NCBI GenBank assembly: GCA_947499505.1
Contig: CANMOQ010000001.1
Location: forward strand, 168,037 to 232,036
Source of the DNA: an uncultured Erythrobacter sp.
GTDB lineage: Bacteria > Pseudomonadota > Alphaproteobacteria > Sphingomonadales > Sphingomonadaceae
Length of the DNA: 64,000 bases
Reading direction: 5' to 3'
Position 1 is the first letter of the stretch, and every line of letters begins with the position of its first letter. The position numbers and the translations under genes are program-made. Of the stretch, positions 26,022 to 33,176 are shown in pieces. Below the pieces are notes generated by a model that saw nothing but the letters and a program-made list of their open reading frames with translations, did no database searches and was not told the DNA's origin.

Positions 26022-26311
26022 TCGCTCATATCCTCCGTAGTCTTGGTGCGCGGCTTATTCTCGCTCAGGCGCAGGTTTTCAATTTCATGGGCCAGTTGCT
26101 GGGTTTTCTTGGCATCTGGCGTGTTTTCATCGGTGACAATGCGTTCGAGCACTTGCACTCGCTCGCGCAGCTCATCGCGTTCGCGCTGTGCCTCCAGCAA
26201 GGCATCGCGGTCTTCGCTGTCGATCTCGACATGGCGGTTGTGCTGCTTGTTAAATTGCAACACGCCCCAAACCACGATGGCGACGATGGCGATCAGGACC
26301 CAGCCGCCCAT
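26018..26311 (-). CDS. Psp-array protein 7 (PspB-like, one TM plus coiled coil)
   Basis: A 97-aa product. TM helix at 4-20 (WVLIAIVAIVVWGVLQF), then an acidic coiled coil and the signature LRERVQVLERIVTDENT...LAHEIENLR at about 48-81, with a roughly 10-residue insert between the TD and EI halves. A charged, disordered tail follows. Its start shares a base with the previous stop. The sequence is consistent with a cytoplasmic coiled coil anchored at the inner membrane. Confidence 0.78.
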   Translation of the reverse strand: MGGWVLIAIVAIVVWGVLQFNKQHNRHVEIDSEDRDALLEAQRERDELRERVQVLERIVTDENTPDAKKTQQLAHEIENLRLSENKPRTKTTEDMSE

Positions 26312-26580
26312 TACGCATTCTCCTGCTTGCTTGGCGCGCTGCGCAGTTTTTCAATCTCAAGCTCAAGATCCTTTGAGCGGTCGGTTGCAATCCGTTCCAG
26401 AACGCGGACACGCTCCTCCAGATCGGCTTTTGAAGGCGAGGGCGCCTGCGGTCCCGTGCCTGGCTGACCACGCTTCGCGCGCAGCTTGGTAAACAGGGCA
26501 AACCCGCCCGCTCCCAGCGCCAAAGCCAATGCTCCGATCTGGAGCGCGTCGAATACCAAAGCCGTGTCAGCGCCAAACAT
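26311..26580 (-). CDS. Psp-array protein 6 (PspB-like)
   Basis: An 89-aa product. TM helix at about 12-31 (ALQIGALALALGAGGFALF), basic KLRAKRGQ, Pro/Ser linker, then LEERVRVLERIATDRSKDLE and EIEKLRS at about 54-80. Linker is shorter than in its neighbours. Adjacent starts and stops overlap by one base on both sides, indicating coupled translation. Confidence 0.78.
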   Translation of the reverse strand: MFGADTALVFDALQIGALALALGAGGFALFTKLRAKRGQPGTGPQAPSPSKADLEERVRVLERIATDRSKDLELEIEKLRSAPSKQENA

Positions 26581-26870
26581 TATGCGTCCTCCTTGGCTGC
26601 CTTAGAACTTGGCAGTTCGCGCAATTGCTCGATCTCGTCGGCGAGCAGATGGCCGCGATCGGTCGCGAGCCGTTCAAGCACTCTCACTCGGTCTTCTAGC
26701 TTGGCGATTGTTTCGGCCTGCTCGATACTGCCGCCTTTGCTATGCGCGCGGTCGAGCGCGTTCTTGCGCTCCTTGTACTCAATGTCCCGCTTGTGAAACA
26801 CCAGTCCAGCGCCAAGCCCTATGCAGGCGACAATCACGATAAAGCCAAAGATGATAAACAAGGGATGCAT
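26580..26870 (-). CDS. Psp-array protein 5 (PspB-like)
   Basis: A 96-aa product. TM helix at 4-25 (LFIIFGFIVIVACIGLGAGL), charged KRDIEYKERKNALDRAH, then KLEDRVRVLERLATDRGHLL and ADEIEQLREL at about 58-86. This is the cleanest match to the shared signature together with array proteins 1 and 3. Overlaps neighbours by single bases. Confidence 0.78.
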   Translation of the reverse strand: MHPLFIIFGFIVIVACIGLGAGLVFHKRDIEYKERKNALDRAHSKGGSIEQAETIAKLEDRVRVLERLATDRGHLLADEIEQLRELPSSKAAKEDA

Positions 26871-27229
26871 TACGCGTTGCCTTTGTCCGTGCGATCTTCA
26901 AGCGCGCGTTCGCGCAGAGCATCAATCTCGCTGCCCAGGGCGTATCCACCATCGGTCACGATCCGCTCGACATTGATCAGCCGATCTTTTACCGCGCCCA
27001 GTTCAGCGCGCAGCTCGGCATTTTCCTGAGTTAACAGGCTGATGCGCTGCTTGGCCTCTTCGCCGGTTCCTGGCTTTAGGCTTTGGCCCCACATCCCTTC
27101 CAGCGGATAACCATGCTTGATCTTCAGCCGGGTCGTGTGGATCCAGCCAAACACTCCGGCCGCGCCGATCGCAAGGCCTGCGCCAATCACCCAAGGGAGG
27201 TGGGGAACAATAATCGCTGCTGCGTCCAT
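26870..27229 (-). CDS. Psp-array protein 4 (PspB-like, KHGY subtype)
   Basis: A 119-aa product, longest of the array. TM helix at about 11-30, then a subtype block KIKHGYPLEGMWG at 36-48, a coiled coil (EENAELRAELG-type heptads) and the signature VKDRLINVERIVTDGGYALG then EIDALRE at about 80-107. The KHGYxLExxWG block recurs only in array protein 2, pointing to duplication of a two-gene unit. Four-nt gap to the preceding gene. Confidence 0.78.
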   Translation of the reverse strand: MDAAAIIVPHLPWVIGAGLAIGAAGVFGWIHTTRLKIKHGYPLEGMWGQSLKPGTGEEAKQRISLLTQENAELRAELGAVKDRLINVERIVTDGGYALGSEIDALRERALEDRTDKGNA

Positions 27230-27233
27230 GGTC

Positions 27234-27545
27234 TTAGGCTTTCGTGTTTGTGTTCATATTAAGCTGCACGCCATTGTCGCGGGCCGCTATGCTTGGCGCA
27301 TCTCGCAGCGCCTCAATTTCCTCAGACAGAGTGTATCCTCGGTCCGTAATGATCCGTTCGAGCACGCGCACTCTGTCTTCCAGAGCCGACTTTTCAGTCG
27401 CGATCTTCGCGGTCTGATTGGCTCCGCTTTCCTTAGCGAGCGCAATTCGCAAAGAGTTGATTTTGTGCCGCACCGCGTAGAACCCTCCGCCAAGAACGGC
27501 GGAGATTGGAACCGCGACTAGCAAGAACTCGAACAGATCGCCCAT
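27234..27545 (-). CDS. Psp-array protein 3 (PspB-like)
   Basis: A 103-aa product. TM helix at about 7-25 (FLLVAVPISAVLGGGFYAV), basic RHKINSLR, then ALEDRVRVLERIITDRGYTL and SEEIEALRDA at 54-83 and a tail DNGVQLNMN resembling the tails of array proteins 1 and 2 (DSGVPLN, DSGVPLD). DNA over the signature is visibly related to the same region of those two genes. Confidence 0.8.
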   Translation of the reverse strand: MGDLFEFLLVAVPISAVLGGGFYAVRHKINSLRIALAKESGANQTAKIATEKSALEDRVRVLERIITDRGYTLSEEIEALRDAPSIAARDNGVQLNMNTNTKA

Positions 27546-27892
27546 CAGGCTTTCTCCTGCGACTTGATATCGAGCGGCACGCCGCTGTCGCTGTCGGTTT
27601 TGCTGGGCACATCGCGCAGCGCTTCGATTTCATCGGACAGGGTGTAGCCGCGGTCGGTCACGATCTTTTCGAGCACGATCATGCGGTCCTGCATAATGTC
27701 CAGTTTCTCATTGAGCTCGCTGTTTTCAGCGCGCAGACGCTTAGTCTCGGCGTTGTCCTTTGGTGCAGTTTTTCCGCCCCATTCGTCCTCCAGCTCATAG
27801 CCATGCTTTGCGCGGATCCAATTGTTGATGACCCAGCCAACGGTTGAGATGGCGATGATCGCAATAACAAATCCAGGCCCACCCCAGTCCAT
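27545..27892 (-). CDS. Psp-array protein 2 (PspB-like, KHGY subtype)
   Basis: A 115-aa product. TM helix at about 7-24 (GFVIAIIAISTVGWVINNW), subtype block AKHGYELEDEWGG at 28-40, coiled coil KRLRAENSELNEKLDIM, then MIVLEKIVTDRGYTLSDEIE and ALRDV up to residue 95, and tail DSGVPLDIKSQEKA. It shares the KHGY block with array protein 4 and the tail with array protein 1. Start and stop overlap neighbours by one base. Confidence 0.8.
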   Translation of the reverse strand: MDWGGPGFVIAIIAISTVGWVINNWIRAKHGYELEDEWGGKTAPKDNAETKRLRAENSELNEKLDIMQDRMIVLEKIVTDRGYTLSDEIEALRDVPSKTDSDSGVPLDIKSQEKA

Positions 27893-28203
27893 TATACTTT
27901 CTCCTGATTGCTCACATTCAGCGGCACGCCGCTATCGGCTTGTTCGACGTCGCGCACATCGCGCAGCGCCTCGATTTGAGTGGCCACATCGTAGCCGCGA
28001 TCGGTCACAATGCGCTCCAGCACTTGGACGCGGTCTTCCAGTTTTTGCACCTGACTTGAATATTGCGCGGCCTTTTCAGCAGTGTTTTCAGCGGTGGCCT
28101 CGACCTGCAATTTCGCCACCTTTTCTTTGTGCTTCGTCCAAATCGCGAAGAAAGGGATGCTGAGAGCCAAAAGCGGTATCATCAGCGCCATTTCACCTTC
28201 CAT
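27892..28203 (-). CDS. Psp-array protein 1 (PspB-like)
   Basis: A 103-aa product. TM helix at about 5-22 (MALMIPLLALSIPFFAIW), charged linker, then KLEDRVQVLERIVTDRGYDV and ATQIEALRDV at 54-83 and tail DSGVPLNVSNQEKV. First of the eight array genes after pspC, 27 nt downstream of it. The R-x-x-x-LE-R-I core resembles the PspB leucine-zipper-like segment, hence the tentative PspB-like name. Confidence 0.8.
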   Translation of the reverse strand: MEGEMALMIPLLALSIPFFAIWTKHKEKVAKLQVEATAENTAEKAAQYSSQVQKLEDRVQVLERIVTDRGYDVATQIEALRDVRDVEQADSGVPLNVSNQEKV

Positions 28204-28230
28204 AATTCAGTCCCTCCTGTTGAGCTGCAC

Positions 28231-28608
28231 TTAGCGCAGGCTCTCGATTTCAGCCGTCAGGCTTGTGTTGCTGGTGACGTAATGCGTCTCGACAGCGGCG
28301 AGCCTGCGATCAACATCGCGGAATTTGGCGCGAATTTCGCGGGCGGTCCGCTGCGGGCTTTGCCGCACGCCTTGCCAATATTTCTGCTCTTCCTGATCAA
28401 CATAGAGATGCGGCGGCTTCTTGTTCAGTAGGAAGCCTGCGAGCAGGTAGATTGGTATGGCCAGGCCCTGCGTCACGAAAATCGAGATGAAAGCGGCCAA
28501 CCGAACGCCTTTGACATTGAAACCAGTATAATCCGCGATCCCTGAGCAGACGCCCATCAGCTTTGCATTGTGCTTGTCGCGGTATAATGTAGTGCGCGGG
28601 GAGTTCAT
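28231..28608 (-). CDS. pspC: PspC-domain envelope stress protein
   Basis: A 125-aa PspC homologue: LYRDKHNAKLMGVCSGIADY then the TM segment LAAFISIFVTQGLAIPIYLLAG, the conserved PspC fold. PspC senses or relays membrane stress with PspB and binds PspA in enterobacteria. The last 27 residues (DVDRRLAAVETHYVTS, then LTAEIESLR) resemble the signature of the eight downstream small proteins. It overlaps pspB by 4 nt. Confidence 0.93.
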   Translation of the reverse strand: MNSPRTTLYRDKHNAKLMGVCSGIADYTGFNVKGVRLAAFISIFVTQGLAIPIYLLAGFLLNKKPPHLYVDQEEQKYWQGVRQSPQRTAREIRAKFRDVDRRLAAVETHYVTSNTSLTAEIESLR

Positions 28609-28907
28609 TGCGGGGTTCCTTTCTTCTCAGCGAGCATTCGATCAAGCTCGCGCAACTGCTGGTTGTCTACTTCTTGGTCGTGGAGCAGGCGCTTCGGTTC
28701 GAAACTCGGATCGTCTGTAGCGACAAGTCGCTCGACGGTATCCATTCGTTCATCTAGTCGCTTAGCCAACGAGTAGAGCTCTTCAAGCAGTACCTCATCA
28801 TCGGTTGTGATGGTCGATGCGGTTTTCCACTTAGTCACATGATGGAGGATCATCCACGGGAGGCCAATGAATAGCGCCAGTAGCAATACAACAACTTCAC
28901 CAGGCAT
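28605..28907 (-). CDS. pspB: PspB-family membrane protein
   Basis: A 100-aa protein: N-terminal TM helix (VVVLLLALFIGLPWMILH), KWKTAS, then LLEELYSLAKRLDERMDTVERLV, the PspB-type helix with RxxxxE pattern, and an extension rich in Asp/Glu/Gln. In enterobacteria PspB and PspC bind PspA under membrane stress and so release PspF. It starts 3 nt after pspA and overlaps pspC. Confidence 0.88.
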   Translation of the reverse strand: MPGEVVVLLLALFIGLPWMILHHVTKWKTASTITTDDEVLLEELYSLAKRLDERMDTVERLVATDDPSFEPKRLLHDQEVDNQQLRELDRMLAEKKGTPQ

Positions 28908-28910
28908 GGT

Positions 28911-29600
28911 TTAATTCCCTTTCTTGGCGCTATCTTTGCCAAGCGCTTTCTTCATTTGTTCAAGTTCATCGTCGATCGCATCTGCCCCTTCGAGCGCGGC
29001 GATCTCATCGGATAGCGACGGTGTGCCATTCTGATCAGCAATGCTCAGCGCCTCTGCGCGGCCTTCAGCGTAATCAACCCGGCGTTCCATCTGGTCGAAT
29101 TTCGACAGCGCCTCGTCGGTGCGTTCGCTGCTCATCAGCGTGCGCAGTTTCACGCGGTTCTCCGCGCTTTCGAGGCGGGCGGCGATTTGCGTCTGGCGGC
29201 TGCGCGCCTCACGCAGGCGATGCTGCAGCTTTTGAATGTCTTCTTCATAAGCGCGCAAGGCATCATCCAGCACGCCGATCTCTGCGCGCAATTGGCCGCC
29301 CATATCGGCTGCCTTTTTCTTCTCTACCAGAGCCGCGCGGGCCAGGTCTTCGCGATCTTTCGACAGCGCCAACTGAGCCTTCTCGCCCCAATCCGCCTCA
29401 AGCCGCTCCAGCTTGATAACGTGGCGGTTCATTTCTTTCTGATCCGCAATGGTGCGCGCCGCGCTTGCCCGCACCTCGACCAATGTCTCCTCCATTTCGA
29501 GGATGATCATGCGGATCATTTTTGACGGGTCATCCGCCTGATCCAGCATGTCATTAAAATTGGCTGCGATGATATCGCGAGTGCGGCTGAAAATGCCCAT
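28911..29600 (-). CDS. pspA: Phage shock protein A
   Basis: ESCRT-III/Vipp1-family membrane-remodelling protein that inhibits PspF in unstressed cells and binds damaged membrane. ATG 29600 gives 229 aa starting MGIFSRTRDIIAANFNDMLD, the canonical N-terminus, with GGAG 8 nt upstream. Heptad-rich helices cover about residues 25-185, followed by SLSDEIAALEGADAIDDELE. The frame stays open upstream to ATG 29888, which overlaps the preceding small gene (ATGA), so an isoform with a 96-residue Pro/Ser-rich leader is possible. Confidence 0.95.
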   Translation of the reverse strand: MGIFSRTRDIIAANFNDMLDQADDPSKMIRMIILEMEETLVEVRASAARTIADQKEMNRHVIKLERLEADWGEKAQLALSKDREDLARAALVEKKKAADMGGQLRAEIGVLDDALRAYEEDIQKLQHRLREARSRQTQIAARLESAENRVKLRTLMSSERTDEALSKFDQMERRVDYAEGRAEALSIADQNGTPSLSDEIAALEGADAIDDELEQMKKALGKDSAKKGN

Positions 29601-29884
29601 GAAGGCTACTCCATCTAAAAACGAATTGTCGCGCTTGGTTGACGCGCTCGTATTGTTGTCTGTCCCGTATGTTTGCCCATTCTCGGGCCCTGTGCGCAAG
29701 CGCTGAATCTCAGCATCAAGCCGTGATACCCGGTTGCCGGGCGGAATTTCACCCAATTTTGGCGAAGCGGGGTGGGCCGGAGTGTCGCTCGCAGGTGCCA
29801 GGGCATCTGCAGGGGTATCCGCATTGGGGGGACTGCCAATGTCGTTTGAGCGCTCCGGCCCTAGAGAAGACTTGCTTGGGCGGT

Positions 29885-30043
29885 TCATGCGATTTCGATC
29901 AAATGCGTGCTGGCATAAGGCGCGGCGGCCATCAAAGGATCAGCCTGCATCTGCGTGGACAGCGCGATCAGCGCGGTCATTGCGGCGATGCTTGCAAGCG
30001 CTGCTTGGCCCAATTTGCTCTGGAAGAAGCTGCGGTTGTACAT
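29885..30043 (-). CDS. Small one-TM protein, first gene of the psp operon
   Basis: A 52-aa product MYNRSFFQSKLGQAALASI... with one hydrophobic helix (LGQAALASIAAMTALIAL) and a short polar tail ending HLIEIA. ATG 30043 is chosen because GAAGGAAA lies upstream and because the predicted sigma-54 transcript starts near 30092, after or at the longer ORF start at 30097. Its stop overlaps an in-frame ATG (29888) leading into pspA. Function unknown; location suggests a stress-induced membrane peptide. Confidence 0.72.
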   Translation of the reverse strand: MYNRSFFQSKLGQAALASIAAMTALIALSTQMQADPLMAAAPYASTHLIEIA

Positions 30044-30103
30044 GAGATCGTTTCCTTCGGTCTGTGTCGTTTGTGACTGGGTCACGGTGTTGTTCATGTA
30101 ATA

Positions 30104-30118
30104 GCAAGCGGTGTGCCA
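30104..30118 (-). promoter_or_regulatory. Sigma-54 promoter of the psp operon
   Basis: On the minus strand TGGCAC (30118-30113), five spacer bases, then TTGCT (30107-30103) is an exact match to the RpoN consensus TGGCAC-N5-TTGC. Predicted transcription start near 30092-30093, about 50 nt before the ATG at 30043. It is dependent on an enhancer-binding protein, presumably the adjacent PspF. Confidence 0.9.
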
Positions 30119-30125
30119 AAGTGCG

Positions 30126-30138
30126 TAAGTTACTGATA
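30126..30138 (-). promoter_or_regulatory. IHF binding site
   Basis: Minus-strand TATCAGTAACTTA matches the IHF consensus WATCARNNNNTTR at every position. It lies between the -24/-12 promoter and the upstream dyad, the place where IHF bends DNA to bring an enhancer-bound activator to RNA polymerase. It may also overlap a weak plus-strand extended -10 (TGATATATA, 30134-30142) for pspF. Confidence 0.75.
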
Positions 30139-30181
30139 TATAATTGAATTAGTCACATCCCAAAATTTGTTAATGGTGACT

Positions 30182-30200
30182 ATTGCCAATCATTGGGAAT
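30182..30200. promoter_or_regulatory. Candidate PspF enhancer (UAS)
   Basis: Near-perfect 19-bp dyad: ATT-G-CCAAT-C-ATTGG-G-AAT, symmetric about 30191 except the G/G pair. Its centre is about 100 nt upstream of the predicted psp start, a usual enhancer distance. It also sits just before the pspF start, so binding could repress pspF, as autoregulation does in E. coli. PspF specificity is inferred from position only. Confidence 0.6.
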
Positions 30201-30219
30201 TTTCACTATACGTTGGCAC

Positions 30220-31281
<1,062 letters not shown>

Positions 31282-31307
31282 CGAACTGGCCCAGCACAGG
31301 GTGTGCA

Positions 31308-31354
31308 TTGACAAATCAGAATCATTTCCATAATTCTAGAAATATGGAAATGAT
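31308..31354 (+). promoter_or_regulatory. arsR promoter overlapped by a 34-bp operator-like palindrome
   Basis: A -35 TTGACA (31308-31313), 17-nt spacer and -10 TAATTC (31331-31336) place the start at about 31342. A palindrome from 31321 to 31354 is symmetric at every position except one A/A pair (31333/31342): ATCATTTCCATA, TTCTAGAA core, TATGGAAATGAT. It covers the -10, the transcription start and the start codon, as expected for ArsR-type autorepression. The transcript would be leaderless or nearly so. Confidence 0.7.
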
Positions 31355-31697
31355 AAACACCCCATCACCGGACGCAGCCGTTGAAATACTCGCTGCCCTC
31401 GCTCAATCGAGCCGCCTTGCTGTTTTTCGCGAGCTGGTCTCGGTTGGCAGCACGGGTCTCGCGGCTGGCGCCATTGCGAAGCGAGTTGGCGTGCCGACTA
31501 GCTCGCTCTCGTTTCATCTCACCAACCTTAAACAAGCCGGGTTGGTGGCCGAGCGTCGTGAAGGACGCTCGATCATCTACACTGTGCGGTTTGAAACGAT
31601 GCGCGGCCTGATGGCCTATTTGTTAGAAAATTGCTGCGCCGAAGAAGGCTCTGGCGCGGCGATCGCCAGTTTTATCAATGAAGGAGAGCGGGCGTGA
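31344..31697 (+). CDS. arsR: ArsR-family metalloid-responsive repressor
   Basis: A 117-aa winged-helix repressor. ATG 31344 or ATG 31350 is the start; both lie in the operator palindrome and the upstream in-frame start at 31236 precedes the promoter. Recognition region: GAIAKRVGVPTSSLSFHLTNLKQAGLV then REGRSIIYTV is seen as two blocks. A vicinal Cys pair in ENCCAEEG near the C-terminus fits trivalent arsenic or antimony sensing. Its stop overlaps the GTG start of arsI. Confidence 0.88.
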   Translation: MEMINTPSPDAAVEILAALAQSSRLAVFRELVSVGSTGLAAGAIAKRVGVPTSSLSFHLTNLKQAGLVAERREGRSIIYTVRFETMRGLMAYLLENCCAEEGSGAAIASFINEGERA

Positions 31698-32116
31698 AGC
31701 GGTTGCACATGAATTTGCGGGTCAGCGACCTTGAGGCATCGACCCAGTTCTACACCAAGCTGTTCGGCACTCAGCCGAGCGTGGATGAGCCCGCTTACAA
31801 GAAGTGGATGCTTGATGATCCTTTCGTGAATATCTCGATTGAGCCAGAATGCGGTGAGGTCGGCATTGCCCATGTTGGGCTGCAGGCTTCGAATGATGAG
31901 GAATTGCAGGACATCTATCGCAATATCGAAGCCTCCGGCGCTGACACGTTTGAAGAGGGCGAGACGCAGTGCTGCTACGCGCATTCCTATAAGACCTGGA
32001 CCCGCGACCCTGATGGCCTCGTGTGGGAGGCGTTCTTCACCGATGGTCAGCGCCAAGACTATGGTCAAATGCCTGACCTCAAGGGTGTGTTGCGAGACAA
32101 AGAGAGCGCGGCTTAG
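31694..32116 (+). CDS. arsI: ArsI/CadI-family glyoxalase-fold metalloenzyme
   Basis: A 140-aa vicinal-oxygen-chelate protein: MKRLHMNLRVSDLEASTQFY, KWMLDDPFVNISIEP, GIAHVGLQASNDEEL, GETQCCYAHSYKTW and PDGLVWEAFFTDG. The Cys pair with metal ligands His and Glu is characteristic of ArsI carbon-arsenic lyases, which demethylate methylarsenite and related organoarsenicals. GTG 31694 overlaps the arsR stop. No arsenite pump or arsenate reductase accompanies the pair. Confidence 0.85.
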   Translation: MKRLHMNLRVSDLEASTQFYTKLFGTQPSVDEPAYKKWMLDDPFVNISIEPECGEVGIAHVGLQASNDEELQDIYRNIEASGADTFEEGETQCCYAHSYKTWTRDPDGLVWEAFFTDGQRQDYGQMPDLKGVLRDKESAA

Positions 32117-32204
32117 GTCAAGTCACGCGCATTCTAACCACTTGTTTACTCCGTTACACTAGGCCTGAACCTAGACGAACTGCGGGTTTTGTGGGGTTTG
32201 GAAC

Positions 32205-32495
32205 ATGCAAGGTGTTATCGACATTATCGACCGGGTGTTTGGCGGCATCCGCTTCATCATTGGCCTGTTCGTACTGTGCATGTTTGGTCTGGTGTTTTTC
32301 CTGACTGCGGGCGTGTCATACGTCGCGCCTCAGGTTGCGGATAATGTTGCCGACCGTGCTGAGCGGGTAAGCAACCGCGCAATCGAAGCCGCTGAAGAAG
32401 CCCATCGCAACGAGCGTCTGGCCGACGAAGGCTGGGGCTACGGAGCCGATGATGGCAGTTCAAACGGCGACAGCGACGACTGGGGCGCCGACTAA
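32205..32495 (+). CDS. Small membrane protein with acidic tail, unknown function
   Basis: A 96-aa product. TM helix at about 18-40 (FIIGLFVLCMFGLVFFLTAG), a charged amphipathic helix (ADRAERVSNRAIEAAEEAHR) and a Gly/Asp/Ser-rich acidic C-terminus ending DDWGAD. No family recognised. The upstream 88 nt include a CTAGG/CCTAG dyad at 32159-32174. Coding bias is like the neighbours. Confidence 0.7.
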   Translation: MQGVIDIIDRVFGGIRFIIGLFVLCMFGLVFFLTAGVSYVAPQVADNVADRAERVSNRAIEAAEEAHRNERLADEGWGYGADDGSSNGDSDDWGAD

Positions 32496-32587
32496 ACACC
32501 CTTTTGCGAGGCGCCCTTACGCCTCCAACCTAGCGAATATCCCCTAGGTCGCGCTTCAGCACGCGGCGATCATTGCGCCCTAAAAAC

Positions 32588-32998
32588 ATGCCTATCGTGC
32601 GGCATGTGCTCTCCAAACTAGGCCCAGCCTCAAACTTCGATCCGTTTGCTAAAATGGGGCGGCGCGGGGCTGCGCGCTTACGATTGGCAATCCCGGCGCG
32701 GGTCGTTTCGCTTTATTCGACCCAGCGCTGCGTCTTGCTTGATGTGTCACGAACTGGGGCAAAAATTGCTCTAAAGAAGCCACTCGACCTAGGCGAAGGG
32801 GCATTGCTTCAAGTTCACACGCTCGATCAATTCGCCTCCGCAGTCCGGTGCGAAAATGGCCGCAATGGCCTGGAGTTTGAGGCACCTTTGAGCGATGAGC
32901 TGGTGATCCAAATGCGCTGGTTCGGTGAACAGATTGAAGAGCAGGAAAAGCGCGATCTGCGTGAGGCGGTGCGGGCCTGGGTGAATGGCGATAACTAG
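32588..32998 (+). CDS. PilZ-domain protein
   Basis: A 136-aa product from ATG 32588; the longer frame begins with TTG 32573. Contains RRGAARLRLAIPARV (the PilZ RxxxR) and DVSRTGAKIAL (DxSxxG-type), the two elements that bind cyclic-di-GMP in the family, followed by the beta-barrel and a C-terminal helix rich in Glu/Arg. Output partner unknown; it stands alone upstream of rimP. Confidence 0.82.
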   Translation: MPIVRHVLSKLGPASNFDPFAKMGRRGAARLRLAIPARVVSLYSTQRCVLLDVSRTGAKIALKKPLDLGEGALLQVHTLDQFASAVRCENGRNGLEFEAPLSDELVIQMRWFGEQIEEQEKRDLREAVRAWVNGDN

Positions 32999-33176
32999 CG
33001 GCCTGCGGAATTCCCCCGCAGTAGCACATTCTCCTGCGTATAAGGCTCTTGCCAAGCGGACCGAACGCGCTTAGTTAGCGCTCATCACGACATCGTCGAG
33101 ACAGTCTGAGTTTGGCGCCTCCGGGGGCCGGACCCAAACGGGTTTGTCTATCGCGCGATGTCTTAACGGAGTTACG

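Noticed and set aside
30044-30097. Upstream start (ATG 30097) for the first psp gene
   Set aside because: It would lie at or before the predicted sigma-54 transcription start; ATG 30043 has a good SD.
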